From Thermotogaceae bacterium (GTDB taxonomy: Bacteria; Thermotogota; Thermotogae; Thermotogales; Thermotogaceae): a stretch of DNA of 8,141 nucleotides. The stretch covers positions 1 to 8,141 of the forward strand of contig JALVXE010000147.1 in assembly GCA_027038385.1 (NCBI GenBank), in the 5' to 3' direction. The stretch's first letter is position 1. Each line of letters begins with the position of its first letter. The notes beneath the pieces are model-generated. The model was not told the origin of the DNA. It made no database searches and saw only the letters and a program-made list of their open reading frames with translations. The translations under genes and the position numbers were made by a program. Positions 5,623-8,141 of this stretch are shown in pieces.

Positions 5623-7428
5623 AAAAAACTTTTCATACTTCTCGTCGTTTTATTCGTGCCCATTCTTGCGACCGCTAGTACCCTCAGATACGCCATTCTC
5701 GTAGAGCCGAAAGCTTTGAACGTGTGGGTGGATTACGGTCCGCATGCCAACACCTGGTCGAGATACGTCTTTTCAAGTAAGTACAGATCTCTGTACAGGT
5801 TTTCTCACATCACATTTGACTTCGTGCCGGATCTCGCGGCTGACCTTCCCAAGGTATCCAGAGAAGGAAGTTACCTGGTGTACACTGTAAAGCTCCGGAA
5901 AGGTTTGAAATGGAGCGATGGAAGCCCCATAACTTCTGAAGACGTCGCCTTCACACTCAATAGCGCGGTCAACCTCGTGAAGAAAGCCGGTCTATCTGGA
6001 AACTGGGTCAGTATGACGGATCCACACTTTTTGGAAAAAGTGAAAGTTGTGGACGAGTACACGGTCAAGATATACCTCAAGAAGGCTGGTTTTTTGAGAG
6101 TTGAGTACGGAATACTCATGGCTCCAATACTCCAGAAGAAATACTGGGATAGGTACGTTGGAAAAGTACTTGAAGGAAAAAAGAAGATAGATTATCTGTA
6201 CTCCGTTAACACCGTGGATAACCCCGATCCTTCTTCCGGCCCGTTCGTGCTGGAGAAGTGGGAAAGAGGGGCTTTCATAAGGCTGAAAGCCGTGAATGAC
6301 TATTTCGACAAGGGATGCACTGAAGAGCACTACGAGAACGGTGCAATAGTTCTGAAATGCAAAAATGGGTACTTTTGGGAAAACAAACCACCGAGTGGGA
6401 AAAGAACTCTGAGGGTGGAGATGGGCCCGTTTGTTGATGGAATAATATACAGAGTGTATCAAAACGTATCCTCCGCTGTTCAGGCTTTGAGAGCCGGAAA
6501 AGTTGATTTCGTTTTGAACCCAAACGGCATACAGGGAGGTGATGTGTCAAGCCTGAAGGGAAGCAACGTAAACATCATCACGAATGATTCGATAAATCCC
6601 AGGTACCTGGCTTTCAACCTGGATAGATCACCGGAAAGATACAGGGCGTTCAGGAAAGCCATGGCATACATAATCGATATGGATTTCCTATCAAAAAGGG
6701 TTCTTATGGGAAGTGTAACACCTATAGACTCTCTTATTCCAAAGGGAAACGTGTTCTGGCATGCATCCGTGGAGATTGTGGACCACAATTTGAATCACAA
6801 CCAAAGGATCAAGAAAGCTTATGAGATCTTGAAAAACGCTGGTTTCAGATGGGTAATAGAGCCAAAGTTCTCAGGCTCCAAGCTTGTGAAAAGAGGAAAA
6901 GGATTGATAGATCCACAGGGAAACATCGTAAGGGAATTGAAACTCCTCGCACCCACTGAATCCTACGATCCATTGAGATCCATAATAGCCCTGTACGTTG
7001 AAAAGTGGTCGAACGATCTCGGAATACCGGTGAAGGCATATTTTATGGATTTCAAATCGATAATAAGAAAGGCCTATTACGATAGGGATTTCGACATGTT
7101 CATACTGGGATGGGGACCGGTCAGAACTCCCGATCACCTCGTCAATTATCTGTACAGCAAGAGTGTCTTTAACGTCACACACTACTCAAATCCCGATTTC
7201 GACTATCTTGTTGAAAAACTGCTCTCCTGCTCCAATCTAAAAAAGGCAAGAAAGATCGCTTTCAAGATGCAGGATATGATATCACGAGACCTTCCGTACA
7301 TACCGCTGTTCGTTCCCAAAATAGTGGAAGCTTATTCCAAGAAACTCGTCTTCCCGTACACGAAGGTTCAGTCCGGACTCCAGTCGGTTTATGGACTCGT
7401 CGAGTACGTGAAGAAGGTGGATAGATGA
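5620..7428 (+). CDS. ABC transporter extracytoplasmic solute-binding protein, family 5 (peptide/oligosaccharide type)
   Basis: Secreted binding protein of 602 aa that would deliver peptides or oligosaccharides to an ABC importer. Seen: signal peptide 1-19 with an ATA-S cleavage site and no lipobox cysteine, so it is probably periplasmic and soluble; the family signature LRKGLKWSDGSPITSEDVAFTL (92-113); SSGPFVLEKWERG (205-217); the VQALRAGKVDFVLNP block (287-301); NPRYLAFNL and FRKAMAYIID (326-353); and the C-terminal FDMFILGWGPVRTPD and DLPYIPLFVP. An insertion of about 35 residues (228-265), where simple members read NPxYW, carries C233 and C247, a possible disulfide. Substrate cannot be told from sequence; many Thermotogales proteins called peptide-binding in this family bind sugars. 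No permease or ATPase gene is adjacent within the window. The TGA overlaps the HAD start (ATGA). Confidence 0.92.
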   Translation: MKKLFILLVVLFVPILATASTLRYAILVEPKALNVWVDYGPHANTWSRYVFSSKYRSLYRFSHITFDFVPDLAADLPKVSREGSYLVYTVKLRKGLKWSDGSPITSEDVAFTLNSAVNLVKKAGLSGNWVSMTDPHFLEKVKVVDEYTVKIYLKKAGFLRVEYGILMAPILQKKYWDRYVGKVLEGKKKIDYLYSVNTVDNPDPSSGPFVLEKWERGAFIRLKAVNDYFDKGCTEEHYENGAIVLKCKNGYFWENKPPSGKRTLRVEMGPFVDGIIYRVYQNVSSAVQALRAGKVDFVLNPNGIQGGDVSSLKGSNVNIITNDSINPRYLAFNLDRSPERYRAFRKAMAYIIDMDFLSKRVLMGSVTPIDSLIPKGNVFWHASVEIVDHNLNHNQRIKKAYEILKNAGFRWVIEPKFSGSKLVKRGKGLIDPQGNIVRELKLLAPTESYDPLRSIIALYVEKWSNDLGIPVKAYFMDFKSIIRKAYYDRDFDMFILGWGPVRTPDHLVNYLYSKSVFNVTHYSNPDFDYLVEKLLSCSNLKKARKIAFKMQDMISRDLPYIPLFVPKIVEAYSKKLVFPYTKVQSGLQSVYGLVEYVKKVDR

Positions 7429-8096
7429 TAGTAAGCTTCGATTGCTATGGAACGTTGGTCGATTGGGAGAGCGGAATATTCAAATCGATAAGCGAAGTGC
7501 TGAAAAACCACGGAAGATCCATGGAGAGGTCCGAGATACTGAAGCTCTACTCGAAATTCGAACCAGAAATTGAGAAAGTCTACAGATCGTACAGAGAAGT
7601 TTTGAGGCTCGTCATGGAAAGATTCGGGGAGTACCTTGGTATAGAGCTGTCCGAAACCGAGAAAAACGTCCTGGTAGATTCCATAGGATACTGGCCTATC
7701 TTCCCAGATACACCTAGTACGCTGAAGAAGCTCAAAGACGAGCACGGAATAGCGGTGATATCAAATGTTGACGATGACATATTCAATCTGACGCAAAATG
7801 CCATCGGAGTTGAATTCGACTATGTCATAACTGCTCAGAAAGTCAGAGCTTACAAACCCTCGTTAAAGGTATTTGAATTCGCTCGAAAGGCTTTCAAAAT
7901 TTCGAAGGACGAGTGGATTCACGTAGGGCAGAGCATGTACCACGATATAATTCCAGCAAAGAAATTCGGGCTGAAAACCATACTCGTTAAAAGAAGGGGC
8001 TTTGGCGCGACTCCGGAGGTTCACGAAAACGCGGATTACGAGGTGGACGATCTCAAAGGTATTCTCGAGATACTTGAGAGAATTTCCAGGAGGTGA
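7425..8096 (+). CDS. HAD-superfamily hydrolase, 2-haloacid-dehalogenase-like
   Basis: Cytoplasmic hydrolase of 223 aa, full length for the family. Motif I is FDCYGTLVDW (5-14): nucleophile D6, but Y8 replaces the second Asp of phosphatases (DxD), as in L-2-haloacid dehalogenases. A helical cap covers about 15-92. Motif II is VISNVDDD with S113; motif III is K144 in RAYKPS; motif IV is HVGQSMYHDIIPAKKFGL with S170 and D174. This matches the dehalogenase-like branch of subfamily I. A real halogenated substrate is uncertain, because many such proteins have unassigned or phosphatase activity. The ATG overlaps the SBP stop (ATGA) with AAGGTGG just upstream, so translation is coupled. Its TGA is embedded in a strong SD for the next gene. 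Confidence 0.9.
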   Translation: MIVSFDCYGTLVDWESGIFKSISEVLKNHGRSMERSEILKLYSKFEPEIEKVYRSYREVLRLVMERFGEYLGIELSETEKNVLVDSIGYWPIFPDTPSTLKKLKDEHGIAVISNVDDDIFNLTQNAIGVEFDYVITAQKVRAYKPSLKVFEFARKAFKISKDEWIHVGQSMYHDIIPAKKFGLKTILVKRRGFGATPEVHENADYEVDDLKGILEILERISRR

Positions 8097-8100
8097 GATA

Positions 8101-8141
8101 GTGGAAGCCCTGCAGAACTACTTGTCGGAACTCTACGGGTA
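8101..8141 (+). CDS. Start of a further gene in the plus-strand operon (13 codons, product unknown)
   Basis: A GTG at 8101 is preceded by AGGAGGTGA (8088-8096), an essentially perfect SD that contains the HAD stop codon; the gap from AGGAGG to the GTG is 7 nt. The readable peptide is VEALQNYLSELYG, running off the window. This is enough to call a gene start but not to name the product. The context makes it the fourth cistron of the STAS-SBP-HAD operon. Confidence 0.7.
   Translation, partial: MEALQNYLSELYG

Noticed and set aside
5992..6462. Minus-strand 156-codon frame inside the solute-binding protein
   Set aside because: It is antisense to conserved family 5 sequence, has no SD, and its composition is not protein-like.

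Overview
The window looks like chromosomal DNA of a member of the Thermotogales (Thermotoga relatives). This is an inference from three things. Three proteins combine a signal peptide, one SLH domain, a very long coiled coil and a C-terminal membrane helix, which is the plan of Omp-alpha, the periplasm-spanning toga spacer. A GH57-type branching enzyme is present. The genes are tightly packed, with strong AGGAGG ribosome-binding sites, GTG/TTG starts and heavy use of AGA/AGG/ATA codons. No tRNA, rRNA, CRISPR array, transposase or insertion sequence is seen, and no stretch over 300 bases lacks a gene.

Layout. (1) Bases 1-791, plus strand: the C-terminal half of a GH57 1,4-alpha-glucan branching enzyme, ending at a 10-bp GC-rich hairpin (792-816). 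(2) Bases 818-5197, minus strand, read right to left: a five-gene operon. It encodes a NifX/NifB-like (FeMo-co domain) protein of 114 aa, SLH/coiled-coil protein A (422 aa), an unrecognised basic protein of 72 aa, SLH/coiled-coil protein B (420 aa) and SLH/coiled-coil protein C (425 aa). The small gene and protein B overlap by ATGA, as do proteins B and C, so translational coupling is likely. (3) Bases 5198-5278: a short divergent regulatory region with two oppositely directed extended -10 promoters, each one's -10 lying on the other's putative -35. (4) Bases 5279-8141, plus strand: an operon of a STAS-domain anti-anti-sigma-like protein, a family 5 extracytoplasmic solute-binding protein without adjacent permeases, a HAD hydrolase of the 2-haloacid-dehalogenase-like class, and the first codons of another gene.

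How the parts may work together. The minus-strand operon appears to make three length-matched rods tethering peptidoglycan (through SLH) to the outer membrane or toga (through the C-terminal helix), co-expressed with two small cytoplasmic proteins of unknown role. The plus-strand operon joins a possible partner-switching regulator to nutrient binding. The interlocked promoters suggest that transcription of the two operons could be mutually exclusive or jointly regulated. The most unusual parts are the triple spacer cassette with its embedded 72-aa gene, and the divergent promoter node. Functions of the 72-aa protein and of the NifX-like protein cannot be assigned from sequence.
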